This document shows, in pieces, positions 1-8,562 of a stretch of 64,000 nt of DNA; the stretch's first letter is position 1, and the number at the start of each line of letters is the position of its first letter. The translations under genes and the position numbers were made by a program. The stretch is from FEB-25 sp963726315 (GTDB lineage: Bacteria > Chloroflexota > Anaerolineae > Anaerolineales > UBA4823). The stretch covers positions 744,001 through 808,000 of the forward strand of contig CAVSBZ010000007.1 of the NCBI GenBank assembly GCA_963726315.1, read 5' to 3'. A model generated the notes under the pieces. It was not told the DNA's origin and did no database searches. It saw nothing but the letters and a program-made list of their open reading frames with translations.

Positions 1-1408
1 TTCGGCGATGCCCCCGGATTTCAGCTTCGTCCCTCATCCCGCCGAGTGAAATGCGAATAAATTTTCGTCCCATAGCATGAGCAATTGATCGACCGAGAGA
101 AGTCTTGCCAACGCCGGGCGGACCGATAAAACACAGGATGACTCCCTCACGCAGGCGACGGATCTCATCCTTATTTTCAGGAATAACTTCATCTTTGCGT
201 TCAAAGCGGAGTTTGCGCACAGCCAGGTATTCAAGGATGCGTTCTTTGATATCCTCCAACCCATAATGGTCCTGGTCAAGAACTTCGCGCGCATGGGAAA
301 TATCCAAATTGTCTTCGGTTTTGACTGACCAGGGAAGTGAGATCATCCAATCGAGGTAGGTACGAATAACCCCATACTCGGCGGCTGCAGTAGGCAAGTG
401 GGACAGGCGATCGAGCTCATGGCGGGCTTGTTTATCGGCTTCCTCTGGCATTTTAGCAGCGTCGATTTTTTGGCGCAACTCTTCAACCTCGGCAGCCTGT
501 TCATCGCCCTCACCAAGCTCTCGCTGGATAGCTTTTAATTGCTCGCGTAAGAAATAATCGCGCTGCATTTTTTCAATCTCTGAGCGAGCCTCGTTCTGGA
601 TCTTTTGACCAATTTCCAGGACTTCGATCTCACGGGTGAGAATTCCCACTAATTTATGCAGTTTTTCTTTTACAGAATCCAGCTCAAGCAAGGACTGAGC
701 GGCGGACATATCCATTCGTTGGAAATTTGCGATTGTGTAAACCGTTTGAAGAGGATCTTCAATCGCCTGAACCGATGCAACCAGCTCGCGGGGAATGGAG
801 GTAATCAATTCACCAATATGGGCGAACTGGTCACGCGCATTACGGGCGAGTGCTTCAACCTCAACACCCTCTTCCTCAGTTTCAGGGATCAGATTGATGT
901 GGGCCTTAAGATAAGGCTCGTTCTGAATGAATTCGCCTAATTTAAAACGGGCAGTACCCTGTACAAGCAAACGAATAGTCCCATCGGGGGCACGGAATAA
1001 CCGGTGGATCATAGCAACAGTCCCGATTTCGTAAAGATCTTTTGGTTCCGGGATCTCCAACTCGGGATCACGAGAAGTAACCAGACCAATCAAGCGGTCT
1101 TCACCCGCCACCACATCATCCACAAGGCGTATCGAACGTGGCTGACCAATGGTCAATGGCACGGCAGTTTCAGGATAGACAACCAGCCCACGAAGAGGCA
1201 GGATGGGGAGAATTTCGGGGATCTTTACCTGGGGTTGATTCCCATCAGCTAAATTCTCAGTAGATAGCGGTGATTGGGTCGTGATAGACGTTTGATCTGG
1301 GTTATCAGAATCAAGAACCATTTCCTTAAGTTCGAGGTCTTCATCCGGCCAGCCATGTTCCTCCAGCCAGCGCATCAAGTTCAGCGTATTCCAACGGGTA
1401 GCAGACAT
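1..1408 (-). CDS. lon: ATP-dependent Lon protease, N-terminal part (runs off window start)
   Basis: Read on the minus strand from an ATG at 1408; the gene continues beyond base 1. The first ~70 residues are a non-conserved acidic leader. They are followed by the Lon substrate-binding domain (begins LPLRGLVVYPETAVPLT, then IRLLVQGTAR). Near 90-135 the AAA+ domain begins with a Walker A motif GPPGVGKTSLGRSIA and then RISLGGMRDEAEIRGHRR, typical of LonA. The rest of the ATPase module and the Ser-Lys protease domain lie outside. Lon is a cytosolic hexamer that degrades misfolded and regulatory proteins. It lies 6 bases downstream of an Hsp20 gene, so co-transcription of a protein-quality-control group (tpx, hsp20, lon) is likely. 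Confidence 0.95.
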   Translation of the reverse strand, partial: MSATRWNTLNLMRWLEEHGWPDEDLELKEMVLDSDNPDQTSITTQSPLSTENLADGNQPQVKIPEILPILPLRGLVVYPETAVPLTIGQPRSIRLVDDVVAGEDRLIGLVTSRDPELEIPEPKDLYEIGTVAMIHRLFRAPDGTIRLLVQGTARFKLGEFIQNEPYLKAHINLIPETEEEGVEVEALARNARDQFAHIGELITSIPRELVASVQAIEDPLQTVYTIANFQRMDMSAAQSLLELDSVKEKLHKLVGILTREIEVLEIGQKIQNEARSEIEKMQRDYFLREQLKAIQRELGEGDEQAAEVEELRQKIDAAKMPEEADKQARHELDRLSHLPTAAAEYGVIRTYLDWMISLPWSVKTEDNLDISHAREVLDQDHYGLEDIKERILEYLAVRKLRFERKDEVIPENKDEIRRLREGVILCFIGPPGVGKTSLGRSIAHAMGRKFIRISLGGMRDEAEIRGHRR

Positions 1409-1414
1409 TAGAAC

Positions 1415-1885
1415 TTAATCACCTTCCACTTTTATGTGTTTAGGTTGGGCGATGGGTAGCGTAATCAGTAAGAAGCCATCTCGATAGGTGGCTTTCACAC
1501 TATCAGAGATTATTGTATAGGGCAGCTCGACCTCGGTACTGAACTCACCAAAAGCAATTTCCATCTGGTGGTATGAGCGCCGCTCTGATGTATCCTGGCG
1601 AACACCGCGTATGGTCAGGTTTCTCTCCACGAGTGAAATCGTAAAGTCTGATTCATGCATCCCAGCGACCTCTACCCGGATAATGATGGCATCATCGGTT
1701 TCATAAACATCGGTGAGTGGTCGCCAGGCATGTGGACGGGAGATAATACGCCACCGAGATGTATCAATAAGCGAATTTTGGAGATCCTCCGAGATATGCC
1801 AAACGCGCCGCATTGAATCTGATGTGACTGATATTTCCTCCATATGCATCTCTCCCAAGATATTGCTCTGGTTATACTTAATCAT
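1415..1885 (-). CDS. Hsp20 family small heat shock protein
   Basis: A 156-residue protein with an alpha-crystallin domain: PLTDVYETDDAIIIRVEVAGM, then DFTISLVERNLTIRGVR, and the closing DGFLLITLPIAQPK segment (the G-x-L signature of the family). It would act as an ATP-independent holdase chaperone in the cytosol. The first ATG (1885) overlaps the tpx stop by 8 bases. An internal ATG at 1843, with GGGAGAG just upstream, is at least as likely as the real start and would give 142 residues. The gene sits between tpx and lon in the same orientation, consistent with a stress operon. Confidence 0.9.
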   Translation of the reverse strand: MIKYNQSNILGEMHMEEISVTSDSMRRVWHISEDLQNSLIDTSRWRIISRPHAWRPLTDVYETDDAIIIRVEVAGMHESDFTISLVERNLTIRGVRQDTSERRSYHQMEIAFGEFSTEVELPYTIISDSVKATYRDGFLLITLPIAQPKHIKVEGD

Positions 1886-2417
1886 TTAATGCACGCCGGG
1901 CTGCATTTATAACTTCATTGTAGTCGGGCTCATCGCCCAGGACGGGCATATAAGCAGAATAAATGACCATGTCATTTCGATCAACTACAAAAACAGCTCT
2001 ACGGAAAACGCGAGGTTCTTTCAGCAGAACTCCGTATTTCTGTCCAAAATCAGCGTTTACATGGTCAGATAAGGTTTTTACCTGGTCCACGCCTGCTGCA
2101 GCGCACCAGTTTTTTATTGTATATGGCAGGTCCATACTGATAGTAAGGATAGCAATGCGATCGTCCAAAGCGGCGGCTTCCTGGTTAAAACGACGGGTTT
2201 CCCGATCACAAACATCTGTACTTATGGATAGGAGGGAATTAATTACTCTTACCTTTCCCTTGGTGTCTTCAATGCCATGGAAGGAAGACCAATTTTGAGT
2301 AAAAACAGTAAATTCTGGTGCCTTTTGACCAACAATTACATCTGGACCAAGCACGGTAACAGCATTGCCAGAAAATTTAAATATACCAACTCTCTCGATT
2401 GTCATAAAGAACTCCAT
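1878..2417 (-). CDS. tpx: Thiol peroxidase (Tpx-type peroxiredoxin)
   Basis: A 179-residue thioredoxin-fold peroxidase reducing H2O2 and alkyl hydroperoxides. The peroxidatic Cys is C70 in SISTDVCDRETRRFNQEA and the probable resolving Cys is C105 in NWCAAAG. The 35-residue spacing is as in atypical 2-Cys Tpx enzymes. The N-terminus (FSGNAVTVLGPDVIVGQKAPEF) and C-terminus (VIYSAYMPVLGDEPDYNEVI) match the family. The start may be the second Met (base 2405, MTIERVG), closer to the usual family length. It overlaps the next gene by 8 bases, suggesting translational coupling. Confidence 0.92.
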   Translation of the reverse strand: MEFFMTIERVGIFKFSGNAVTVLGPDVIVGQKAPEFTVFTQNWSSFHGIEDTKGKVRVINSLLSISTDVCDRETRRFNQEAAALDDRIAILTISMDLPYTIKNWCAAAGVDQVKTLSDHVNADFGQKYGVLLKEPRVFRRAVFVVDRNDMVIYSAYMPVLGDEPDYNEVINAARRALND

Positions 2418-2489
2418 TTTCTATTAGATGCAGCTTGCCAGTGACTAGTTACTTTGTACATCGTATCGGCAAGGGAGATTATTTTATTG

Positions 2490-2562
2490 CGCCCCTGGCG
2501 GGATTCGAACCCACAACCAACAGCTTAGAAGGCTGCTGCTCTATCCATTGAGCTACAGGGGC
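2490..2562 (-). tRNA. tRNA-Arg (anticodon UCU)
   Basis: The minus strand folds as a standard cloverleaf: acceptor stem GCCCCTG paired with CAGGGGC, D-arm around GCTCAATGGATAGAGC, anticodon loop CTTCTAA (anticodon TCT), and T-arm GTGGG-TTCGAAT-CCCGC. The discriminator base is G. The 3' CCA is not encoded. It decodes AGA. Confidence 0.95.
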
Positions 2563-2570
2563 AGACCATC

Positions 2571-3017
2571 CTACCCCTCCATGACCTGGCGTAAACCACG
2601 ATATATCTGATCACCGGTTAGTACGCGTAAAATTACATCAGGTGAACGGCCTGAGAGCTGTGCCAGTTCCACCGGCGTCATAGGTGCATTGCCGTTTGCA
2701 AGGAAAATGCGGAAGATTGCATCAACCATCGTAGTATGGGGAGATATAAACCCTTCTAATTTCGCACAGTGGGTGATGAGTACGTGCTGTAATCCATCGA
2801 CTCGCTGAACCTCAGCAGTCGCTGGATCGATAAAATCTACCAACTGGTCGTCAGGCAGCTCTGAAAATATCTGTTGGTGTTCAGGGCAGAGCAAACTCAC
2901 CAAAAAGACGCGCCAATCGCGATCGCGAACCTGCCACCAATTAAAATCGATGTGGAAATGAGTTTGAACAGTAGGTCTGGCACGGTTGGCGCGCTTGACA
3001 TCAGGCAACGGGGCCAT
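2571..3017 (-). CDS. Conserved hypothetical protein, partner of the upstream 528-residue protein
   Basis: A 148-residue protein with no domain I recognise. It is soluble, with a Trp-rich central part (NWWQVRDRDWRVFLVSLLCPEHQ). The C-terminal ~55 residues look helical and winged-helix-like (MTPVELAQLSGRSPDVILRVL, similar in style to DNA-binding HTH segments), but this is only an impression. Its ATG directly abuts the stop of the 3018-4604 gene with no gap, so the two are almost certainly co-translated and functionally linked. Confidence 0.6.
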   Translation of the reverse strand: MAPLPDVKRANRARPTVQTHFHIDFNWWQVRDRDWRVFLVSLLCPEHQQIFSELPDDQLVDFIDPATAEVQRVDGLQHVLITHCAKLEGFISPHTTMVDAIFRIFLANGNAPMTPVELAQLSGRSPDVILRVLTGDQIYRGLRQVMEG

Positions 3018-4604
3018 TTAGGTTTTCTCCGAATCATCGAAGCGGTAGTGTAAGTCACCAACATGAATAAACCATGGCCTAGAAGCGAGCAATGCGAGGA
3101 TTGGTCCAGGTGGGCACCTTCGAATAATATTTACCGTGGCATAGAGCTCGGTTGCATGGACGTGGCTCTGGGGGTTCAACTTTACCAGGTCTCGAACCGT
3201 ATTCACCACAATTTTTTCAAATGGGATGCGATCTTTCTGTATTTGCTTCCAAGCTACATCCAGACCATCTGCATCGGGAATTGCGATGGCCATGCGTTCG
3301 TCATACGCAGCGGTGACAATTTGCTTCAGCATGGCGAAAACGATCCCACCATCGGAACCAATAAGCACCGTGCGAACCCACTCGCGGGAGCCGCGTTGAG
3401 AATCACACTGAACGATCACCTCACCGGGAATTTTTCCGCGTTTCACCTTGATCAGGCTACCTGGAATTAAGCCGTGAGATTTGTACCAATCCTTGAGGCC
3501 GAATACATAGCGATTTTTTCTCACCACCCAGCCTGGGAATTTTTGACCGGTCTCACCATCGACCAACTGAAAACGAATGCGAGGTGCCTCATAGGCGGTT
3601 GGAAAGAGGTGAGTAATCCTGGGTGACAGTGGAAGGGTACCCGCCCGCCAATGAGGATACATCAAGGTAAGCTGGACCTCATTCGGGGTTGGGTATCGCC
3701 CAGCCAGCGGTGATAATTCATCATCCAATTTTCGTTCGAGCTCGAGCATCTCGTCGGTGAGAATTGAGCTATCGTAATCCATTGGTTGGTAGCGCAGATA
3801 GACGGGTACTTGTAAGACGGATTCAGGCTCGAGGCGGTTGAGAAACCAAAGGGTTTCTCCTGCGGGTCCGACCTCATCAAAGCGCGTGTCTTCCTGCAGG
3901 GCATGGTCGAGGGAAAACTCAACCAGGTTTGAATTTGTATTTGAAGTCAATCCTACTTGCTCAAGTAATGTTTTGGTTGGCAGTGGACCTCCACCAGCCA
4001 TATCGAGGATCGCTTCAGCCAAGTTTAAATGACCAACATTGATATCGACCAATAATGAGCGGGGGAACCATTTTCCGGCGATACGGACAAATTCCTGGTT
4101 TTTAACCAAATCGGTATCAATGATCTGCAGCAATTTTTCGCCGTAAATAGATAAAACTGAATCCACATCCAGGGAGGATTCAGCCACGGAAATCTCCTGA
4201 GGCTGGTTGAGAACGTGGTCCTGGATATTGGAGGCAAATTCACGCGTGTCCTGGTTGTCAAACTTCACCTGGATCACCTGGAATTCGCCAATATCTGGAT
4301 TTTGACCCGGACGAACTGCGAGGACAGTAGCGTGCTGCCAGCCGAATGCCGGGAAAACGAGATTTTGGTCAACCTGGAAACGATCAGCAGGTTTATATAC
4401 GTCACCCCCCGATGTGCGCTGTTTCTCAATCGCCAATTTTTCCTGGCGAACACGTTCCGTCACTAATACGCTCAATAATTCAGGGGAAGTCAGTGGAGTT
4501 TCGACTTCAAGGAGATAATTATATAAGTATTCTCGATCTTCGTCCTCAAGCTCAAAAGTATCCCAATAATCTTCACGGAGTGATAATATTGCCAGACTCA
4601 TCAT
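3018..4604 (-). CDS. Conserved hypothetical 528-residue protein
   Basis: I do not recognise a catalytic family. The protein starts with an acidic helical segment (residues ~15-65, including TERVRQEKLAIEKQRTSG), followed by a beta-rich stretch (ADRFQVDQNLVFPAFGWQHA) resembling a small beta-barrel or nucleic-acid-binding fold. The middle part, with GGGPLPTKTLLEQVGL, resembles winged-helix modules. No signal peptide or membrane segment is seen. The start is ATG-ATG at 4604/4601. It is the first gene of a two-gene minus-strand unit that abuts the 148-residue gene. Confidence 0.6.
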   Translation of the reverse strand: MMSLAILSLREDYWDTFELEDEDREYLYNYLLEVETPLTSPELLSVLVTERVRQEKLAIEKQRTSGGDVYKPADRFQVDQNLVFPAFGWQHATVLAVRPGQNPDIGEFQVIQVKFDNQDTREFASNIQDHVLNQPQEISVAESSLDVDSVLSIYGEKLLQIIDTDLVKNQEFVRIAGKWFPRSLLVDINVGHLNLAEAILDMAGGGPLPTKTLLEQVGLTSNTNSNLVEFSLDHALQEDTRFDEVGPAGETLWFLNRLEPESVLQVPVYLRYQPMDYDSSILTDEMLELERKLDDELSPLAGRYPTPNEVQLTLMYPHWRAGTLPLSPRITHLFPTAYEAPRIRFQLVDGETGQKFPGWVVRKNRYVFGLKDWYKSHGLIPGSLIKVKRGKIPGEVIVQCDSQRGSREWVRTVLIGSDGGIVFAMLKQIVTAAYDERMAIAIPDADGLDVAWKQIQKDRIPFEKIVVNTVRDLVKLNPQSHVHATELYATVNIIRRCPPGPILALLASRPWFIHVGDLHYRFDDSEKT

Positions 4605-4792
4605 TATGATTGTTACCTTAACACGTCAGCCATTTAATTGGATGCGCTAATATTTTTATACGTTTTTTATCATGGATATTCATGAATGTAGGTTACTTTA
4701 ACGCCCAATTAAAACCCTTCGTTCAATATCAATTGCACGCGTATTATACTCGATGAATAAAAAATTCTTAGATATTTGAACGGATTGTGGCC

Positions 4793-4824
4793 TTGACACC
4801 GGATTACCCAGGAAGGACTATAAT
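4793..4824 (+). promoter_or_regulatory. Possible sigma-70 type promoter for the DUF2007 gene
   Basis: TTGACA at 4793-4798 and TATAAT at 4819-4824 are perfect hexamers but 20 bases apart, longer than ideal. An alternative -10, GACTAT at 4816, would give 17 bases. The coding start follows at 4894. Confidence 0.4.
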
Positions 4825-4893
4825 AATAATGATGATACAGAAAGAAAACTTGTTTACGATGATCGATTATTAGATTTTTGATGGAGCTTAGCT

Positions 4894-5175
4894 ATGCCAG
4901 ATGAAGAATGGGTCTACGTTGATCAAGTGCAAGGACAATTGCAAGCTGAGATTATTAAAGGCTTGCTTGAAGCACAAGGGATACAGGTGTGGTTAAATCA
5001 AGAAGGTGCCGCCCACGCGTACGCAATAGAGATAGGGTCATTGGGTTCAGTCGAAATATTAGTCCCGTCGAGTCAGGTGGAAAAAGCCCGGCAGATTATG
5101 GCGGAATATAATCGGGGGGATTTTGAGAATATGGAATTTCAGGATCCTGGACCTGACGAGCCACCGGACGAATAA
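4894..5175 (+). CDS. DUF2007 domain protein (putative signal-transducing small protein)
   Basis: A 93-residue protein. Residues 5-70 match the DUF2007 pattern: an early QLQAEIIKGLLEAQGI helix, a short variable loop, then GSVEILVPSSQVEKARQIMAEY. The C-terminus is acidic and disordered (DPGPDEPPDE). DUF2007 proteins are small cytosolic ferredoxin-like-fold proteins thought to bind or sense ligands, but no precise role is known. The gene is monocistronic and converges on the M23 peptidase gene. GGAGCTT lies upstream of the ATG as a ribosome-binding site. Confidence 0.8.
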   Translation: MPDEEWVYVDQVQGQLQAEIIKGLLEAQGIQVWLNQEGAAHAYAIEIGSLGSVEILVPSSQVEKARQIMAEYNRGDFENMEFQDPGPDEPPDE

Positions 5176-5198
5176 ATCGTTTGACTGATTTTGCTTAT

Positions 5199-6596
5199 TT
5201 ACGGGTACCCTTGATTTAACCAGTCCAGGGGGTTCACGGGTACCCCGCCGACCAACACCTCAAAATGTAAATGCGGTCCTTCCACACGCCCGGTGTTACC
5301 TACCTTGCCAATTAATTGACCCTGTTCAACCCGATCGCCTACATTGACCAGAATCTCTGATTGGTGCATATATGCAGAAAAGACACCTAATCCGTGGTCA
5401 ATCATTGTTGCATTCCCGCGCACGGTTAATGGTCCAGCAAATACCACCACACCCGGTGCAGTCGCGTAAATTGGATCGCCGACTTGCCCACAATAATCTA
5501 AACCGGTATGGTAGTAGGAATATTCGCTCCCATTGTATGAACGCCGGCTGCCAAACCGGGAAGCATAACATTCGGCGAACACCGGCTCTACCGGGAGGGA
5601 CAACTCACCTTGCCACAGCTTATCCGTACTAACCTGCGAAGATAAATCACGCCAGATCTTATCTTCCGGACCTGTCGTAGCAGGGTCAAGGGTCGCAGGG
5701 TCAACGTTGAGGGGAATATCGAATAAAAAGTCGCCGGCAGAAACCAAGACATCCTGAGAAAAATTGAATGCAGATCCATCGGGCAATGTACCATAAATAT
5801 TTAATGGATACAGTCCGGGTTCCGCCAAGGCATGCACACCCTGCAATGCAATGTAGCGATTATCGTGATCAGGAAAAAAGTTCAGGGAATGGTTCATCAA
5901 TGAACCCTGTAACGATATCCCTGGGTTGCCGGTAATTTCGACTTGGGAGGTTTCGCCTTGAGTCAACCCAGTTATTGCCACTGATGAGATATCTGAGGGT
6001 AGCGCACCGGACCCAAGATCTTCTTGACCCGGGACCCGGATAACGTCACCGGGAATAATCTCCGTAGAGTGATCAAGCAGATTGTTTGAGAGAATCACCC
6101 ATGGATCAGTCCCATTGAGCACTGATAGCTCGAGAAGTGATTGGTCAACAGGCAAAGAGACCCTTTTACCTAATGAAGGCGGGTTATCCGTCTGCAAAAT
6201 CACAAGGGAGTAGCCTGCATATAATTCATTTGGAGAGGTGAGGTGATTAATTTGCGCTAATTTGTCTTCGGAGATATGGTAGCGAAGGCTGAGGCTGTGC
6301 AGCGTTTCACCGAATAGTACTGGTTGGGCAGTTAAAACGCCTTGAATGCCTTCAAGACCTGGGATAACCAGCTGTTGCCCTACCGTGATCTGGTTTGCAT
6401 TTACGATCCCGTTGGCATTTGCCAGGTCTTGCTGGGAGACGTGGAAGCGAGCGGCGATATCCGAGAGGTAATCACCCTCCTGCACGATATATACCGGTCC
6501 GGCAGAAGATGGATTTTGCGCTTTAACGATTCCAGATGGCAACAATATTGATATAAGTGCAAGGATCGATAAAGCTTTTACCCACAACATTTTCAT
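5199..6596 (-). CDS. Secreted LysM-M23 peptidase (cell-wall endopeptidase)
   Basis: A 465-residue exported protein. Residues 1-26 are a signal peptide ending VKAQ. Two clear LysM modules (about 34-78, starting YIVQEGDYLSDIAARF, and 93-134) and a third weak one (about 155-190) should bind peptidoglycan. The C-terminal ~110 residues are an M23 (lysostaphin-type) zinc peptidase with HTGLDYCG, the central HGLGVFSAYMH and HLHFEV; the His/Asp metal ligands are all present. It probably cuts or remodels peptide cross-links in the envelope. The DUF192 gene lies 8 bases upstream in the same orientation. Confidence 0.9.
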   Translation of the reverse strand: MKMLWVKALSILALISILLPSGIVKAQNPSSAGPVYIVQEGDYLSDIAARFHVSQQDLANANGIVNANQITVGQQLVIPGLEGIQGVLTAQPVLFGETLHSLSLRYHISEDKLAQINHLTSPNELYAGYSLVILQTDNPPSLGKRVSLPVDQSLLELSVLNGTDPWVILSNNLLDHSTEIIPGDVIRVPGQEDLGSGALPSDISSVAITGLTQGETSQVEITGNPGISLQGSLMNHSLNFFPDHDNRYIALQGVHALAEPGLYPLNIYGTLPDGSAFNFSQDVLVSAGDFLFDIPLNVDPATLDPATTGPEDKIWRDLSSQVSTDKLWQGELSLPVEPVFAECYASRFGSRRSYNGSEYSYYHTGLDYCGQVGDPIYATAPGVVVFAGPLTVRGNATMIDHGLGVFSAYMHQSEILVNVGDRVEQGQLIGKVGNTGRVEGPHLHFEVLVGGVPVNPLDWLNQGYP

Positions 6597-6604
6597 AATT
6601 TACT

Positions 6605-6976
6605 CTACAGCGTCTCTTCGAAGCTAACTTTATCACCGATGTTAAAATCGTTCAAGTTGGCTATATTTGTCTCCAAGACATACCTGGCTGGTGACTTGGG
6701 AATATATCCCAGCTTCCAACGGTGGGCTAAAACTTTCTCAACCACACTAAACTCGCTATTTATCCAGAACACAGCCAGGTCAATGCGCATGAACATCATA
6801 TGGATCGACGAATTCATGCGGCTGTCAGAACTTTGGACCAACAATACCCCACTATTTTTGGGTAAAACGGAAGTAAACATCAAGCCGCGTAACTGACAAA
6901 AAAACGACTGGCAGTATTTAGCCTGGATGGGATTTCCAGTAGGGTGAGTTTGATTGACGATACGAATAAATTTCAT
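6605..6976 (-). CDS. DUF192 family protein
   Basis: A 123-residue protein with the DUF192 core: CQLRGLMF near residue 30, the NSSIHMMFMRIDLAVFWI strand, and AHRWKLGYIPKSPARYVLET toward the end. Family members are small beta-rich proteins, often exported, with no firmly assigned function. This copy has no obvious signal peptide. It starts with ATG at 6976 and lies just upstream of the LysM-M23 peptidase gene. Confidence 0.8.
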   Translation of the reverse strand: MKFIRIVNQTHPTGNPIQAKYCQSFFCQLRGLMFTSVLPKNSGVLLVQSSDSRMNSSIHMMFMRIDLAVFWINSEFSVVEKVLAHRWKLGYIPKSPARYVLETNIANLNDFNIGDKVSFEETL

Positions 6977-7056
6977 TAATGATTACATTCCCCGATTAAT
7001 GGAGCTGATTCATGCCTGAAATCAAGAGAATACCGGAGTTTCACAACACAGGCAGG

Positions 7057-7464
7057 CTAGTTTTCTTGAGGCGATGTTTCTTGTCCCCTGGACAATACTT
7101 TTTCAACTCGCTCTACCAGCTCTTGAGGATTAAATGGCTTTGAGATGTAATCTTCCACCTTGGCAATTCGCAGTCCTAGGATTTTATCAATATCTTGCGC
7201 TTTCGCGGTTATCACTATAACGGGGATATTACGAGTTAGCTCGTCTGATTTGATTTGGTGATACACATCCCACCCGTCCATATCTGGCATCATTAAATCC
7301 AACAGGACTAAATCGGGCAGCTCTTTACGAACCAGATCTAGACCTTCGCGTCCTCCATTTGCACCCAGGACGGTAAACCCTTGGCGACCCAAAATCAACC
7401 GAACCAGGTCGATCATCTCAATTTCATCTTCAATGTAAGCCAATCGTTTGGATTGCTTATTCAA
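7057..7464 (-). CDS. Stand-alone response regulator receiver domain
   Basis: A 135-residue CheY-like receiver with nothing after it. Residues 7-125 hold the acidic pair (YIEDEIEM), the phospho-acceptor Asp in LVLLDLMMPDMDGW, the Thr/Ser switch (PVIVITA) and the Lys of YISKPFNPQEL. It has no output domain, so it must act by protein-protein contact or as a phosphorelay intermediate. No kinase gene is adjacent; the nearest two-component genes are 20 kb away. It is divergent from efp. Confidence 0.9.
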   Translation of the reverse strand: MNKQSKRLAYIEDEIEMIDLVRLILGRQGFTVLGANGGREGLDLVRKELPDLVLLDLMMPDMDGWDVYHQIKSDELTRNIPVIVITAKAQDIDKILGLRIAKVEDYISKPFNPQELVERVEKVLSRGQETSPQEN

Positions 7465-7565
7465 CGCTGCCTCCAGCCGAGATCAGGATCGATTGAAGTT
7501 TACCACAAAATGAATCGCCACTTTTTGATTGTAGTGTTGGAAACCGGCAATCTACACTTACAACC

Positions 7566-7594
7566 TTGCCATAGAAGAAAGCCTAAACTATAAT
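7566..7594 (+). promoter_or_regulatory. Promoter of efp
   Basis: -35 TTGCCA at 7566-7571, a 17-base spacer and a perfect -10 TATAAT at 7589-7594. This would start transcription about 30 bases before the efp ATG. Confidence 0.7.
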
Positions 7595-7632
7595 CCGCAT
7601 GTTAAAAACTTTTATATAAATGAGGCAATTGT

Positions 7633-8190
7633 ATGATCGATGTGAATGACTTGAGAAAAGGGGTAACCTTCGAGTTCGATGATAGGCTTTATAAAGTCTT
7701 GGATTACCATCATAATAAACCAGGGCGGGGGAATGCCACGATCAGGATTAAAGCCGTCGACCTACGCAGCGGAACCACCCTGGAAAAAACCTTTCAGAGC
7801 GGAGAACGCGTGCAGGAAGCTCGTTTGGATTTCCACATCGTTCAATATTTATATACAGATGGAGAGTTATTCCATTTTATGGATCTGGAGACCTACGAAC
7901 AACCGGTTTTACCGAAAAATGTGCTTGGCGATAACGCTGATTACCTGACAGAAAATATGGAAATAAAATTAACTTTTTATCAGGGTGAACCGATTGATGT
8001 TGAGCTTCCAATCACGGTCGATATGGATGTTGCAGAAGCAGAAGTTGCTGTGCGGGGGGATACGGCGACAGGTGTAAATAAGAAAATCAAGACGAACACA
8101 GGTCTGGAAGTTCAGGTACCGGCGTTTGTAAATGTAGGCGATCGAATTCGGATCGATACTCGCACCGGCGCTTACGTCACCAGGGTTTAG
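7633..8190 (+). CDS. efp: Translation elongation factor P
   Basis: A 185-residue protein of normal EF-P length with the KOW-like N-domain (DVNDLRKGVTFEFDDRLYKV) and two OB domains ending in GDRIRIDTRTGAYVTRV. EF-P binds the ribosome between the P and E sites and relieves stalling at polyproline. The loop tip reads NKPGRGNA, with Arg32 where B. subtilis and E. coli EF-P have the modified Lys. The loop context (PGxG) is of the Lys type rather than the SGRNAA type rhamnosylated by EarP. No modification enzyme is seen in the window. Confidence 0.95.
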   Translation: MIDVNDLRKGVTFEFDDRLYKVLDYHHNKPGRGNATIRIKAVDLRSGTTLEKTFQSGERVQEARLDFHIVQYLYTDGELFHFMDLETYEQPVLPKNVLGDNADYLTENMEIKLTFYQGEPIDVELPITVDMDVAEAEVAVRGDTATGVNKKIKTNTGLEVQVPAFVNVGDRIRIDTRTGAYVTRV

Positions 8191-8211
8191 GGAAAGTCTT
8201 TAATCCATTTT

Positions 8212-8562
8212 ATGCGTACACCAGCTGGGAAAGAATGTAGTTATTTCTACGGCGATTATTTTCGAGGCCGCTCGAACGAAGAATGCCGTTTATTGGGCTC
8301 TGCAACGCCGCAATTACAATGGAAGCGGGACCTTTGCGTAACTTGCCCTGTACCAGGTATCCAACTGGCTAACACATGTCCATATATGGTCTTGAGTCCC
8401 AAATTAGTACGAAAGCTGCCTTTCGGTAAGCAGGAAGTTCGGGTACAAACATTTTGCAGGAAAACTGAACGAGCGGGGTTTGATCCACATATTGGTTGTG
8501 GAGAGTGTCATAAATTACCCCCTGAGTTTGAAGAAGGCTCGCGTGGCACTTCTGCTTTTTGA
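8212..8562 (+). CDS. Cys-rich conserved hypothetical protein
   Basis: A 116-residue soluble protein with eight cysteines (C9, C25, C42, C45, C56, C82, C96, C99) plus H100. The CVTC and CGECH pairs suggest a zinc- or iron-sulfur-binding scaffold. I do not recognise a named family. The ATG at 8212 follows efp by 21 bases. The last 20 bases overlap the HAD-DinB gene, so efp, this gene and the HAD gene likely form one transcript. The CGECH segment might resemble a c-type heme site, but there is no signal peptide. Confidence 0.65.
   Translation: MRTPAGKECSYFYGDYFRGRSNEECRLLGSATPQLQWKRDLCVTCPVPGIQLANTCPYMVLSPKLVRKLPFGKQEVRVQTFCRKTERAGFDPHIGCGECHKLPPEFEEGSRGTSAF

Noticed and set aside
656..1252. 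Plus-strand open frames over the lon region
   Set aside because: They lie antisense to the clear lon coding frame and have no start signals.
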